Assembly (NCBI GenBank): GCA_033557465.1 | Contig: CM066035.1 | Span: 898,225,309-898,289,308, forward strand | Source of the DNA: Ichthyophis bannanicus | Lineage: Eukaryota > Chordata > Amphibia > Gymnophiona > Ichthyophiidae | Direction of reading: 5' to 3' | DNA: 64,000 bases | Shown: one piece after another, positions 31,869 to 43,690 of the stretch | Numbering within the stretch: the stretch's first letter is position 1 | Layout of the letters: the number at the start of each line of letters is the position of its first letter | Position numbers and translations under genes: made by a program | The notes under the pieces: generated by a model | What the model was told of the DNA's origin: nothing | Database searches by the model: none | The model's input: only the letters and a program-made list of their open reading frames with translations

Positions 31869-32334
31869 TATACTGAGTGTATATTATGTTGGTTTGTTGA
31901 TGACCTGCAAAGGGACAACAGAAATACTATTTGTAAGTGCAGGGTTGCACACTTCTGTTTGCTAATCTCCTATTTGGATGTTGTTGTGAAATATTTCCCT
32001 TTTATCCTCTTAAATTGAACAACAGACTGCAAATCATGGACTGCACTTTGGGGTGGATGGGAGTCAGAGAGAAAAAGTGGGAAATCCCCCCAAAGAAAAT
32101 AACTGTTTTTCTTTTAAGGCAATTACATTTAGAAATAACCTAACACTATTTCTTTTTAGGTAATTAAGCACAGAATGTATCAGTTAGCAAAATGAACCAT
32201 TTTGTCTAGCACCAATGTCAGTTACTTGAATCACCCTGGATCCCTTTTGGTAAACTAGTGTTACATTGGCTACCCTCCAGGTACAGAGGAAGATTTAAAA
32301 ATAAACCCCTGCTCTAAAGAGTTTCCAATTTAAA
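31869..32334. other. Unassigned sequence
   Basis: No feature recognised. Confidence 0.3.
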
Positions 32335-32465
32335 TGTCACCTGAGGCAGCAGGGTGGCTGATTCCAGATCACTAGGAGTACCAGTGAGAAATGTAGGATT
32401 TGAACAGTGGTTTCACTGGTACTTAGCACTGTTATTCTAACCACCTTGCCACACTTCCTCCTAGT
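32335..32465 (-). mobile_element. tRNA-derived SINE head
   Basis: Minus strand: CTAGGAGGAAGTGTGGCAAG then GTGGTTAGAATAACAG (A-box region) and CTGTTCAAATCCTAC (B box). A different tRNA-like head from family S1. Confidence 0.65.
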
Positions 32466-34655
32466 ATTCAGTGGTACTTTGCACCCAGTTAAATGGAAAT
32501 AAATTAATAAGCTAATTTATAGGTGTCCTCCAGTGACAGGCTGCAGAGATCACAATATAAAATCTTATTATGCAGATACATCTAACACCGGTTAGGATGC
32601 ATAACATGGGAGTTGACCTCAGTATTGGAGAGAATGTGGTAGGAAGGGACATACCTACCACGTGTGGTTGGAGTGGCCCAAAATACCACTCTGTTAGTAA
32701 AACGTGGGGTACTGAGAATAAAATTATAAAGTTTAATCTCTCACCTAAACCTAAATTATTTGGATAGGATAGTATTTGCCTTGTAGGCAGCAGATCTGAA
32801 ACTATGACCTGTTGTCCTAAATAGTGCTGATAAACACAGGTGGAAAATCTTTGCCCCATCACTATTCAGCTAAAACAATGGTTCATAAGTGGCCAACATC
32901 CACTGTTACAGAGATGAGTCTACCTGAAGCAAACAGACTTAGGCTTAGTCAAACAGAGCACATAGCTCCCAACTGGCATCCTACAGCAGCCATGTCAGAT
33001 TCGTCATAAACAGGATTGTTCCCAAGGTAACAATTTTCAGCTGCCTCAGTAAGTGCTTTTGAGATGGGTCATAGATCATTTATTAACATAATCCATCATT
33101 TGCAAATTGTTAGAAGATGAGAGGACTAATTTCCCTGCTCTATGCTTTATGACCACGATTAAATACTCACAGAATTAAATTATGATTGGATTGAAAGAGA
33201 TGTTTTTCCAACCATCATCTAATTGTTCAACAGTCCTCTCCTTTGGTGATCCAAAGGACAACAGGGAAAAAGTCACCCCCTTTGCATTTCTTTGATTAAT
33301 TACCAATAATAACTTACTTTGGTAACGTGTGCGGATTATCACGTCAATAAAGTTTATTTGAATTTGAATAATAAAACCATTGGGATCAATATATACTGGT
33401 GGCAGTGACCATATTCATTTAGACAATGCTGCTGCATTTAAATGAAAATGCAAATTCAGTGCTGCTATATGCATGAGGCACATTCTCAAAAAACAGTTTA
33501 GGTACCACCTGGGACATGGAAGTCCAAACATCCAAAATTCCATAGGAGGGATAATAGAATTGGTGGACATGTGTAAATGTGTTCTGAAATCCACGTATCC
33601 CTGCCCTGAAAGATAAACGTCCCCATCAACTTCCCAGATAATGGCATCTTACAGAATAAAGGACCGGACGCATGAGAGAGATGGTTGATTTCATAAATGT
33701 GCACATGTGACATTTCAAAGTGGGATCTGACAACACTGATTTGTCAGTGCCAGTATTTTGGCATCTGGACATGGATATATTGCTACACCCACATACGGCC
33801 ACAGACATTTTGTAGAGATATTCAGCAGCTCTAAACAAAGAGGCCTAACTATTTGCCTCCTATCCTTTTTTTAGGATGAAAAAAATAATTGGAGGAGTGA
33901 GATGACATTTCCCAGTTATCCCTACCGTTGAGAGCTGGTTGAAATGAGCACTTTTGGAAGGCCTACTCGTGCCGAGAAGCAGGTCTAAATATGGACGTCC
34001 ACCAGCGGGCTTGCATGTGTGGCGCTGTTGTGAAATCGGAGATGCATGTAGATCTTCTTAGGGTCATCCTGAACACACTTCTGCCATGTCCCATGTGATT
34101 TGCATGTGATCGTGGCATAGACATGTAAATTCCGCCTTTCTAATATCTCTGTTGGGACGTGGAAGTGATTTGCACATGTAAATGGTTGTTTTCTCATGTG
34201 CAAATCATGAAGAGGGCTTCTAAAATAACCTCCAAAGTCAAGGGCATTGAAAATGTATGTAATGTAGTCAATGCCACCAAAGCCATCTATATAATGTAGG
34301 CCTACTATTATTTGGTGGGGGTAAACTAAAAATATGACTGATCGAGCTAGAGGCTGAACATCACCGCTGCCCCCAAAATGTTGTAGCCCATCTTTGAGCT
34401 GCCCTCCCTCCACTTCTTTACTATATAGATAGAATTGAACCATTTGGACAGATTTGGGGTCTGCTATTATTTGAATTGTGGCCACACAGGGTCTCCATTG
34501 AAAACGAGGTACTTCTGTGGCTCTTGAATACAAACTCTCTGCCTGAGAACTCTTAAAGGGGGCTTTTTTCATTTCTACTGCATTGCATTGTGAATGGTAG
34601 CTGTATTGCAAAAGGGGTATTTTTGTGTTCTCAGGCAAAGTTTTTTCTGCTGTTA
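32466..34655. other. Unassigned sequence including a 217-codon minus-strand open frame
   Basis: No family recognised. The minus frame 34638-33985 starts MPENTKIPLLQYSYHSQCNA and has no known motif; its composition is not distinctive and it includes palindromic GTGCAAAT/ATTTGCAC motifs (34165-34207), so it may be a chance frame in a DNA-transposon interior. AATAAA signals occur at ~33343 and ~33370. Confidence 0.3.
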
Positions 34656-34659
34656 TACG

Positions 34660-36330
34660 TAGTAATCAGTTTCACATATAGATATCTGCTAAAAGTAAAC
34701 AATTTCATACTCTTGAAGGAGCTTTGATTAGGCAATTTTACAAAGTGAACACATTAAATGATATACCTCAGACACATAATATCAAAATGTAATAGTGTAA
34801 AATAATAGCTGTTTAGCAAGCTAGCAAGACTATACACAGGTGAATAGAACAGAGCTGTTAGAACACACATAAAAGAGGCTAGTTGCTTTTTCTCTGAGGA
34901 AAAGTTAGGGACTTTGGTAGGTTTTTCTCATTTCCTACAACAGGTGCCACAGCTCCAACAACTGAAGTATGGCTGGGAACAATTGTGTTGCCAAAGCTGT
35001 TGCCCCCGTTATGGCTTCTGCCTCTGTCCAGACAGATAGCCCAATCCCAGTTGAGGGATGAGATCCATGTGCACGATGCCTGCAAGCTGAAGCTCTCATG
35101 AAACAAGTGGAGGAGCTCTGAGAAGAGGTGGTGAGGCTATCTGTGACAGCGAGAAGTACATCAATGTGATGGTTCTTGAGGCATCCAAGCTCTCTGACAG
35201 AGATGAAGATGGTATGCTACAAAATGAAGAGAGTTGGATGAGTCACCAGAGCCTATAGAATCAATAATCCAACTCCTTCAGCCCCCAGACTGAAGAACCA
35301 GTATACAGCCCTGGAAGTGAAGGAGGTCAAAACATCCCAGGAATGGGAAGAACCAGAGCTCAAGCATCCCAAAGTCGCAGAATCAGTGACCCAAGGAAGC
35401 GAAGGGTAGTGGAGGTTGGTGACTCTCTTCTGAGGGGGTACTGAGGCGTCCATCTGACGACCAGACTTGATGTCCAGGAAGGTGTGCTATCTGCCCAGGT
35501 GCCAAAATCTGAGAAGTTTTGAAGAGATTGCTGAGACTCATCAAGTCTACTGACTATTATCTGATGATGCTCATCTATGTCGGCACAAATGATACTACTA
35601 GGTATCCCTCTGAGCATATCAAGCATGGCTTCATGGCTCTGGGAGAGAGGGTGATGCTCTACAGAGAGAATTATTCCACTGACTGGTAACAGAACCCATA
35701 TGTGAAGGGGCCATATGGGACCTGGTCCTTACCAATGGGGAAAGTGTTTCTGATATTATAGTGGGGGATCTTCTCATATCCAGTGATCATCAGATGATGT
35801 GATTCAGTATTAGGACTTAGGCTGATAAAGTCCATTCAACAGTGAGGTCCTAGACTTTAGGAACACTAACTTAGCCAAGATGGGGCAATACTTCAAGGAG
35901 GCCTTCGCATGGTGAGAACAGCTGGGAGATGTAGAAAAGCAATGGGCAAAACTGAAAAGGGATATTATAAGGGCAATGAACCTTTTTGTTAGTAAAAGGA
36001 AAAGGAGTTCACTATAGTTCTCAAAAGAAGTAGCTGAAAAGGTGAAGAAAAAGAGAGTGGCCTTCATAAAATACAAGAGATCACAGAAAGAGGAAGACAA
36101 GCATCAATATTTGGAAAAACTTAGAGAAGCTAGGAAATTAGTCAAAAAAGCAAAGATACAAATAGAAGAAAAACTAGCCAATGCAGTAAAATGGAGTTTA
36201 CAAGACATTTTTCAGATATGTGCTCATGAGGAACTAGCTAAACTAAAAGTAAACAAAGCAATGTGGCCAGATGGGATATATCCTAGTTATCACAGATATC
36301 CTAGAACAACCTTATATACACATTGTTAAC
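34660..36330 (+). mobile_element. CR1 LINE, 5' half, decayed
   Basis: 5' UTR homologous to 21870-21490, then ORF1 (MAGNNCVAKA…; LMKQVEEL), GDSL-like RRVVEVGDSLLRGY with RPDLMSRK, the LVTEPICEGAIWDLVLTNGE-SVSD endonuclease part after a deletion, and ELAKLKVNKAMWPDGIYPS at the RT N terminus. Frames are repeatedly broken. Ends where the reverse PLE starts. Confidence 0.8.
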
Positions 36331-38091
36331 AAACCCTTGGTCCCAATACACTGTATAAATGTTAAATAACCAGTCCAAAAACGCAGCAACAGAAAACCAC
36401 TTTATTTAGAACTCATCAACCAATGGTGCCGAAGCCAATCCGACACAGCCATGTTTTGGTAACGCCTTCCTCAGGGGTATTCTGGAACTCTAAAGACCAA
36501 ACCAAATAAAATACATAAAAACACATGTGGCTAAAAATATACAACTGATGAATGTGAACCATATATAAAAAATTAATATAAAATCATATAAAAAAATAAA
36601 TAAGAACAATTGCTATCCATCAAAAAATTAAAAATCATAATATCATCAATAAGAAACATCAAAAGAACATAAAACAAAACAAGTAAAAGCTTTTAAAACT
36701 TCAGAACGAATAAAAATAATGTGACCAATTAAAAGTTAAAAACTTATACAAATAAAATTGTGAAACCAATAAAACTTAAGACAGCTAAAGGAAATGATTA
36801 CATATAAGAATAAATATGACACAGAATAATAAAAACCATCATAAACTTCTTCATAGACATATAAATGGCCTTATGTAACGAACCATAGGCAATTCAAAAT
36901 GACCAAAAGTTTTGTTCCAAAGCTCATTTGAACTAGAAAAAAGAAAAAACAAATAAGAAAAAACAAATTGACATTTTCTGAATTTGTCTATAACCAGATC
37001 ATCAACAAACCTATCTATGAGAAGAGCAGGCATGAAACAATGAACTTGTGCTAATTGACAGGAAGCAATCGGACTAAACCAACCATCCACTATAATATTA
37101 TTCTATTTACAAATATTTGATATAACAGTAATGTAAGATGTAGTGAATATTCGAACTAACCACCTGTTGAATACTGAAAATAAGATAACAAACCAGAGGT
37201 ACATTGGACTCCAGAGGGGAATACTCTTACTAAAATGCAGCATCTCTTTAGACTATTATATCATGCTTTATAAATAAACAACGTACTTATAGACATGCAA
37301 TGAATTAAATATCCTTATTATTTATTTAACTTGCTCTTGATAAAACGTATATATACCAGAATAGAAGAACTCTTACCTTCTCCAACCTCCGTACAAACTC
37401 CGGGACAAAGGCAGTACTAAAGAACACAGGCACCTGCGCTGTGAGTCACACTTGTGCCAAAAAACGAACTTGCTTTATTTTATTTATTTATTTTTATTTT
37501 ATTTATTTACATCTCTTATATACCGCACTATTTGCGATCAGCGCGGTTTACATAGAACAAACAATATCCGACAATAAACAAGAGTCAGGTCATTACAATG
37601 AACAGGAGCAGTAAACTTGGATAACAGGGGAAACTATCTACATGTGTGGAACATTGAACAAGGTAACTGTATATATGAGAGATGGAATTATTGTGTGTTG
37701 GGAAAAATGGGGAGCCCAAGAGAAAGAGGTCAAAATCATAGTTTCCAATGAGATTAATGAAGACACTGCGTATGCATCGTAAAATCATCTAAAAGACATC
37801 TTAGGAACATGCAGAGTGAATTAAAAATAATTTAAAAAGACCTCAGCCACCGGTTCATTTTATATGAAAATGATAGTTATATAAAAGAAATCATGAAGGA
37901 TGCTCCATGGAAATAGTAAAAATAATAAATGGAGTAAAAAAGTAGGGAAGGGGAGGGAAGGGGTGAGAGGGGGGAGGAATAAAAAGCACCTGATATAGCT
38001 TTTAAAGTAAAACTGTCTTTAGTGTCTAACCAAATAAACCCACAGACGTAACTCAACCACCAAAACAAGACAGCCTAAATGTAAAAATTGC
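36331..38091 (-). mobile_element. Penelope-like element 3' region, reverse orientation
   Basis: Its 3' end (36340-36500) holds a degenerate hammerhead on the minus strand (CTGAGGA at 36474-36468, AAAA instead of GAAA, then TGTGTCGG). Then AT-rich sequence, a splice-donor-like GAGAAGGTAAGAG at ~37375, a nested L2-type tail (37468-37690), and a purine-rich stretch 37940-37985 that is the complement of the PLE pyrimidine tract. No ORF remains. It separates CR1 sequence ending at the start of RT (36330) from CR1 sequence in mid RT (38092), with about 0.5 kb of CR1 missing. Confidence 0.65.
37468..37690 (-). mobile_element. L2-type LINE/SINE 3' tail
   Basis: Begins with ATTTTATTTATTT and TATATACCGCACTATTTGCG, then GCGGTTTACATAGAACAAAC. 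Same tail as SINE S1, but with a different body and no tRNA head. Confidence 0.75.
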
Positions 38092-38469
38092 CAATTGGTT
38101 GGGTGGGAGACAACAAAGGGTACAGGTAAACGGAGCACACTCTGAGGGGAAGGATGTAACCAGTGGTGAGCCCCAGGGATCTGTCCTTGGTCTGTTTCTG
38201 TTTAACATTTTTGTTAGTGATATTGTGGAAGGACTGTCGGGTAAGGTTTGCCTCTTTGCAGATGATACCAAAATCTGCAATAGACACCCAGGAAGGAGTA
38301 GATAACATGAGGAGGGATCTACCTAAGCTTGAAGAATGGTCTAGAAATTGGCAGCTGAGATTTAATGCTAAAAACTGCAGGGTCGTGCATTTGGGCTGCA
38401 AAACTCCAAGGTATTGGTACAGTACAGGGGGTGAAGTACTTCTGTCCACAAAAGAAGAACGGGACCTCA
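38092..38469 (+). pseudogene. CR1 RT segment, left of the L2 insertion
   Basis: RVQVNGAHSEGKDVTSGEPQ, GSVLGLFLFNIFVSDIVEGL, GKVCLFADDTKICN, a frameshift, then DTQEGVDNMRRDLPKLEEWS and LLSTKEERDL. It resumes after the L2 at 40893 as VSDDLKVAKPVENV, exactly where the other CR1 copies continue. Confidence 0.9.
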
Positions 38470-40576
38470 TCAGACATCAACTCAACCATAGCTCATTGGA
38501 ATCTAACGATTCAAAAAGCAGCGCTCCCCACACGAGTCTTACATAAACAAACAAAAAAGACAGAAAAATGGTTCACCAAAGAGCTGACACAACTAAAAAA
38601 ACAACTGAGGAGACTAGAAAAGAGATGGAGAAAACTTAAATCTGAGGAAAACAAATCCCAATACATGCTCCTACTTATAGAATACAAAAACGCAATCAAC
38701 AAATCAAAAAGAGACTACCACTCCAAAATAATAAACTCATCCATCAACCGCCCTAGGGAGTTATTCGCGATAGTAAGAACACTAACAAAAACTAATAACA
38801 CCGAACCTAAACAACAAGCAATGAATATACAATCACTAGCAGAACATTTTGCAGAAAAACTAAAAAACAAGACCATTACCCCGACTCCATTATTACCAAA
38901 CACAACAACCACCCACATATGGACAAATTTCCAGTTGATAGAACAAAAGCAACTCCTCAAAATTATAACAATGATAAACACCACCACCTCCCCACTCGAC
39001 CCATGCCCTGTATCATGGATTAAGTGTGCAAAAAATGAACTGGCGGTAAACATACAAGATATAGTTAATCAATCCCTTTCACAAGGCATCATGCCTGATG
39101 CCCTAAAACTCACAACACTCCGACCAATAATAAAGAATAATAAGCTTGACTCAAAAGACCAGAACTCATACAGACCCATAGCCAGCATTCCATTCATTGC
39201 CAAAATAATAGAGAAAACAATCCAAATTCAGTTACAGGAACACATTGATGAGCACAAACCACTTGACTCACACCAATTTGGCTTCCGCCCATCCCACGGA
39301 GTAGAAACCCTCCTAATCACACTAATGGACTTTCTCATCAGGGGCACAGATGACAAACACCATGGTTTCTTACTCCTATTTATAGATATCTCAGCCGCCT
39401 TCGATAACATCAATCACCCGACACTGATCAACAGATTAGAGAACCTAGGAATAGGTGGGACGGTCCTTAACTGGTTCAAATCCTACATCTCACATAGATT
39501 AATACGAGTCCAAATTGACCAACAAGCATCAGAAACATTCCCACAAGGACAGGGAATACCCCAAGGATCGGCCCTTTCAGCCCTCCTATTTAACCTATAC
39601 CTCCAACCGATAACAAACATATTTAAAAAAACACAAGATTAACCATTTTATTTATGCCGATGACATCATGCTAGCTATCCCCATAACCATTAAAAACCCT
39701 ACATATGACTCACTATCCAAATGCATGGCAGAGACCTCCTCCTGGATGGAATCTAACCACCTCAGCATCAACCTCAAAAGAACTGAGGCAATGTTTGTAA
39801 CGAGGTCATCTATGACTGAAAACACTTACCCTGAAACAATCACAATCAACAAAACCTCCATACCTGTTAAAAAACAAGTAAAATACTTAGGAGTAATAAT
39901 AGACCACACTCTCACCATGATACCACACATAAAACAAACAGTAAAAACTATTTTCTACAAACTCAAAACTATTCAACACCTAAGACCACTCCTCGAAACA
40001 CAAGACTTTAGATCTGTAGTAAGTACCCTGATCACCCCTCATTTCGACTATTGCAATAGTCTCCTTATAGGCCTTCCTCAAAAAAACACATACCTCCTAC
40101 AAAGAGCTCAAAACATCTGTGCTAAAGTAATTGCTAAAGCTCGCTTAACAGATCACGTAACCTCAATACTGCTAGAACTCCACTGGCTCCCTATAAACAG
40201 TCGAATTAAATACAAAATTATCCTAACAACCTATAAACTTATAAATGACATAACCCCCTCACACCTATCCACATTACTGCACTCTCCAATATCGACAAGG
40301 ACCCTCAGACAAAACGCAGCCCACTCTCTCATCATACCAAAAGCCATCCGGAAGACTAAGAAAACCACTAGCTCCAGAGCATTCTCATTCACTGCTCCTA
40401 CACTCTGGAACAACCTCCCTATTGAACTTCGCACCATAAAAGACCTCATCCAATTCAGAAAAGAATTAAAGACTTACCTGTTCACTGAACATTTTGAAAT
40501 CCCCTACTCCCCCAAAGCCAGCCCCACTACAAACGTGGAAACAATTAAACAAACTCCCTTAATCCCAACACCATAA
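38470..40576 (+). CDS. L2 ORF2: RT and C-terminal region, one frameshift
   Basis: Frame 1 (to 39642) has the linker WFTKELTQLKKQLRRLEKRW, then RT motifs RPIASIPFIAKIIEKTI, HQFGFRPSHGVETLLITLMD, FLLLFIDISAAFDNINH (motif A) and GIPQGSALSALLFNLYLQPI. It stops 11 nt after an A7 run (39625-39631). In the next frame it continues at once as INHFIYADDIMLA (the catalytic YADD) through LGVIIDHTLTMIPHI, IDFRSVVSTLITPHFDYCNS-like, LHWLPINSRIKYKIIL and the C terminus ending at 40576. A single 1-nt indel in the A run thus separates this from an uninterrupted frame of about 700 codons. The residues before about 38480 are CR1. Confidence 0.95.
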
Positions 40577-40892
40577 CCGCATGCCTGCCCACCCTCACAC
40601 ACGCCCCAAAGAAGACATAAAAGGAACTAAATTCCAGCACCTACACAAATACCCGCACTACACACCACACACTGTAAATATACATTTGTAAAAAAGTTTG
40701 ATGTTTTGTTTTGTTCTGCTTTAATACCCACTAAGTTAAATTTTATTGTTCAATGTAAATAGCTAGTTTCTATTGTTCTATGTAAAGAATGTATACAAAT
40801 GTGTACAAGACTGTTAACTTGTTATATGTAAACCGCCCTTGATCTCTGGAAGGGGCGGTATAAAAGAAATAGTTAAATAAATAAATAAATAA
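38470..40892 (+). mobile_element. L2-clade LINE, 5'-truncated, young, in CR1
   Basis: Inserted between ERDL and VSDDLK codons of a CR1. Lacks the endonuclease; includes linker, RT, C-terminal region, 3' UTR, and an L2 3' end (GGGGCGGTATAAAAGAAATA then AAATA repeats). Confidence 0.95.
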
Positions 40893-41010
40893 AATTGTTT
40901 CTGATGATCTTAAGGTGGCTAAACCGGTAGAAAATGTGACAGCAATAGCCAGAAGGATGCTTGGGTGCCTAGGGAGAGGAATGGCCAGCAAGAAGAAGGA
41001 GGTTATGGTA
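40893..41010 (+). mobile_element. CR1 segment, right of the L2 insertion
   Basis: VSDDLKVAKPVENVTAIARRMLGC-like; continuation of 38092-38469. Lost after ~41010. Confidence 0.85.
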
Positions 41011-41410
41011 TGCCATGTTTTGGCCCTAACCCTGAAATAATGCTTCAGAAAGGCATCACTCCCTTCCTACAAAGCTATCAAATTTAGTTTCACCTTAGCA
41101 GCAAGAGTCATTGGTCCCGATATTCAGGGGCAGTGGTGAGCTGATCTAACAAGGGTAGCCGTCGCCACTGAACTTTAAACTCGGAATTCAATGCCGGGGT
41201 CATCGTCTAGAGCACCCAATACCGTTGCACCGGCCCTGGCTCAGGGTAAATTCTGTGGCAGGAGTTAGGAAGTTCTGCAGCAACTCTGTGGCATCCAGGC
41301 ATTAAATGTGAATCAGTCTGCACATTAAATGTGAATTTCCATCTGAGCAATAAAAATAGTTTTCCAAACTTGCTCTGAGTCCGTGTAATTTATTTTCTTT
41401 TTTGGGGAGT
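41011..41410. other. Unassigned sequence
   Basis: Nothing supported. Confidence 0.3.
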
Positions 41411-41600
41411 TTATAGGTGAGAGATCTCAGGTAGCAGTGTGGGAAAGTAGAGAAAGGACTTCTCGGGGATGGGGAGAGGAGAGCAAAGGGTGATTGAGGT
41501 TAGGGGATGGGGGAGGGAAAGGCAGAAGGGAAGAGGAGGAGAAGGCAGGGCTGGGATCCAAAGGTGGAAGAGGGAGGTGTTTTCCTAATCTTTTCATACT
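41411..41600. repeat. Purine-rich tract
   Basis: Plus strand is strongly G/A-biased, especially 41455-41580. The reverse-strand open frame is low complexity. Confidence 0.7.
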
Positions 41601-41639
41601 CTCAAAAACCCCCACTCAAATTGTTATTCTCCAATTCCT

Positions 41640-41935
41640 CTTTTACACAAGATCTGCCATATTGGGTCAGACCAAAGATCCATTGAGTCCAGTATCCTGT
41701 TTCCAACAGTGACCAATCCAGGTCACAAGTACCAGTCAGGTTCCCCTAAGGTAGACAGATCTATGCCGCTTATCCCAGGGGATTTCCCTAGTCCACTTTA
41801 GTAATGGTTTGTGGACTTTTCCTCCAGGAACTTGTCCAAACCTCTTTTAAACCCAGCTACACTAACAGCTTTTACTACATCCTCTGGCAATGAATTCCAG
41901 AGTTTGATTTCACGTTACAGCACCCCCTCCACAGA
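41640..41935 (-). mobile_element. CR1 3' end, second subfamily
   Basis: Reverse complement contains ACTGGACTCAATGGATCTTT, GGTCTGACCCAATATGGCAG and CCTGGATTGGTCACTGTTGG, the same terminal block as 46125-46240 on the plus strand. Confidence 0.8.
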
Positions 41936-42600
41936 CCCCCCCTCCCCCCACACACACTCCAGCATCCCACCTCCCTCTCCCTCTTTCCTCCTGGAGGTGA
42001 TGGCTCTCTTTCACACCTTTAAAGTGCCCTTCTTACTCTCCGGCCCTATCTTTTTCCTCTCAGCTCACATCTCTTCTCCACGTTAACATCTCCTCTCGCT
42101 CCTCCCTTCCACTCTTGTCTACTAGTCCACTCTCTTCTCCCACTCGCCTTTCATCTCTCCACATCAGCCCTCATTCATTTGACGTCTCTTTTGCCATTCT
42201 TATTTCTTTCCACTAACAACCCTCATTTGCCCAGCATCTGCCCTTCTGCTTCCTACCATCCAGCCCTCTGCCCCCTCTCCTCCAATTATCCTTTCTGCCT
42301 GTCTTCTTTCCCGCTTTCCTCCCTGCCTCGGGCATTCACACCCTGCATTTTTACCTCCAAGCCCTCTCACCCCAGCATCTTCCCTCTGTTCCCTGTCAGT
42401 TTCTTTCTGTCCCCTCCTTCAGCACCTTCCCCCAGCCTGGATCTCTTCCTCCCCATGCCGTCTCCTCTCCCTCCCTCCCAGCCTCACTCCCCCAGGAATA
42501 TCCTGTCCCTCCTCTCCTCGTCCCCAGTATGCCTCTCCCCAAATATTGCTTCCTCTCTCCACGACCTCTTCAGCTGCAGTACGTTTTGGTTTTTTTCCAT
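41936..42600. repeat. Pyrimidine-rich low-complexity DNA
   Basis: More than 600 bp with strong C/T bias on the plus strand. The 183-codon frame at 42179-42730 is Ser/Pro/Leu low-complexity and not a credible gene. Confidence 0.8.
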
Positions 42601-43690
42601 GCACTCCTTTCTTGTTGTCTCTTCCGCGGCCCCAGTACTTCCGAGTTTGCCAGAGCTCCCTCACGCGCGCAGGGCTACCACAACACAGCGGCGCTCAGCT
42701 ATTTTGACCCAGTTCCCTTGCAACAGTTGATAGGCTGTAACAGCAACCTTAGCTTTGGAAAAGACAGAATGCAAAAGGCATATAAATTAATTAAAAATGA
42801 TAAAATGATTAATAACAGTTTTAAAGCTGTATAATACTTCATACCTGCTTATAAAGGTGACAGCAAACAAGCTACATGCTCTAATCATTAAACAGAGGAA
42901 ATGAGGGGGAGGGAGGAGGGCTCCAAGGTCCATCCAGTCTGCCCAGTCCTGATGTAATACTGTCGAGTCTGCCCCATCTCCTGCCTTTGCTCTTAAACTT
43001 GTTATGTACTATAAACAGGAATCAAACCTTGTTTTTGGGTGACTGCCTTTATTGGACTACATCTCAATACCAGGTTCTAATTCAAACTAAACAGGGGGAG
43101 AGGGGACCGAGCGGTCCTTCTCTGTAACTCTTCCCAGGCTGCTTTATAGGTGCAATCTGGACTTAATCACAGTTTTCCTGAACCAGAATGTTAGTTTCAG
43201 TGCAAAAGTTGGGCTTAGTCAAGCTGTGACGACGAGCACACCCTTTTGCCTCTTTCCAGCCCATCTGATTCTGTCCACACGGGAGAGCACAACCGGGACT
43301 CCATCCATCACATGAGTCAATCGGGGCTCTGGCAGCTCCTGATCTATAACGAGCGCAGTGGCGGGGGACAGACCAGTGCTTTGATGTTTTCCGAGAAGCG
43401 GCTTTACTCACATGTGGTAAAAGTCATACATCAGCTATGCGGGCCGGGCCCATCCCCGAATATCTACTGGCTAGCAGGTATTCTAGCATACAAGAGGCTC
43501 CTAAAACGCACAAATGTTCATATCAGTCTATCGTCTGCCTAAACTGTATGTAGATGGGTCTCATACTCTAGGAACATTTCACATTTCAGTCATCAGGGGC
43601 AAGGGGCTTGGAAGGTGCCGCACTATTTTGTAACCAGAGCTATGAAGTCAGTATAATGGATCTTGCTGCCCTGGAGAAACTGTAGCTGCG
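42601..43690. other. Mostly unassigned; short CR1 fragment at 42905-42985
   Basis: GGTCCATCCAGTCTGCCCAG at ~42930 is the complement of a CR1 3' end. The remainder (including moderately GC-rich 43230-43480) shows no recognisable gene. Confidence 0.35.

Noticed and set aside
33985..34638. 217-codon minus-strand frame as a gene
   Set aside because: No known motif, contains palindromic DNA motifs, and no start or polyadenylation context; left as unassigned.
42179..42730. 183-codon open frame
   Set aside because: Ser/Pro/Leu low-complexity translation of a pyrimidine-rich block; no start context or domain.
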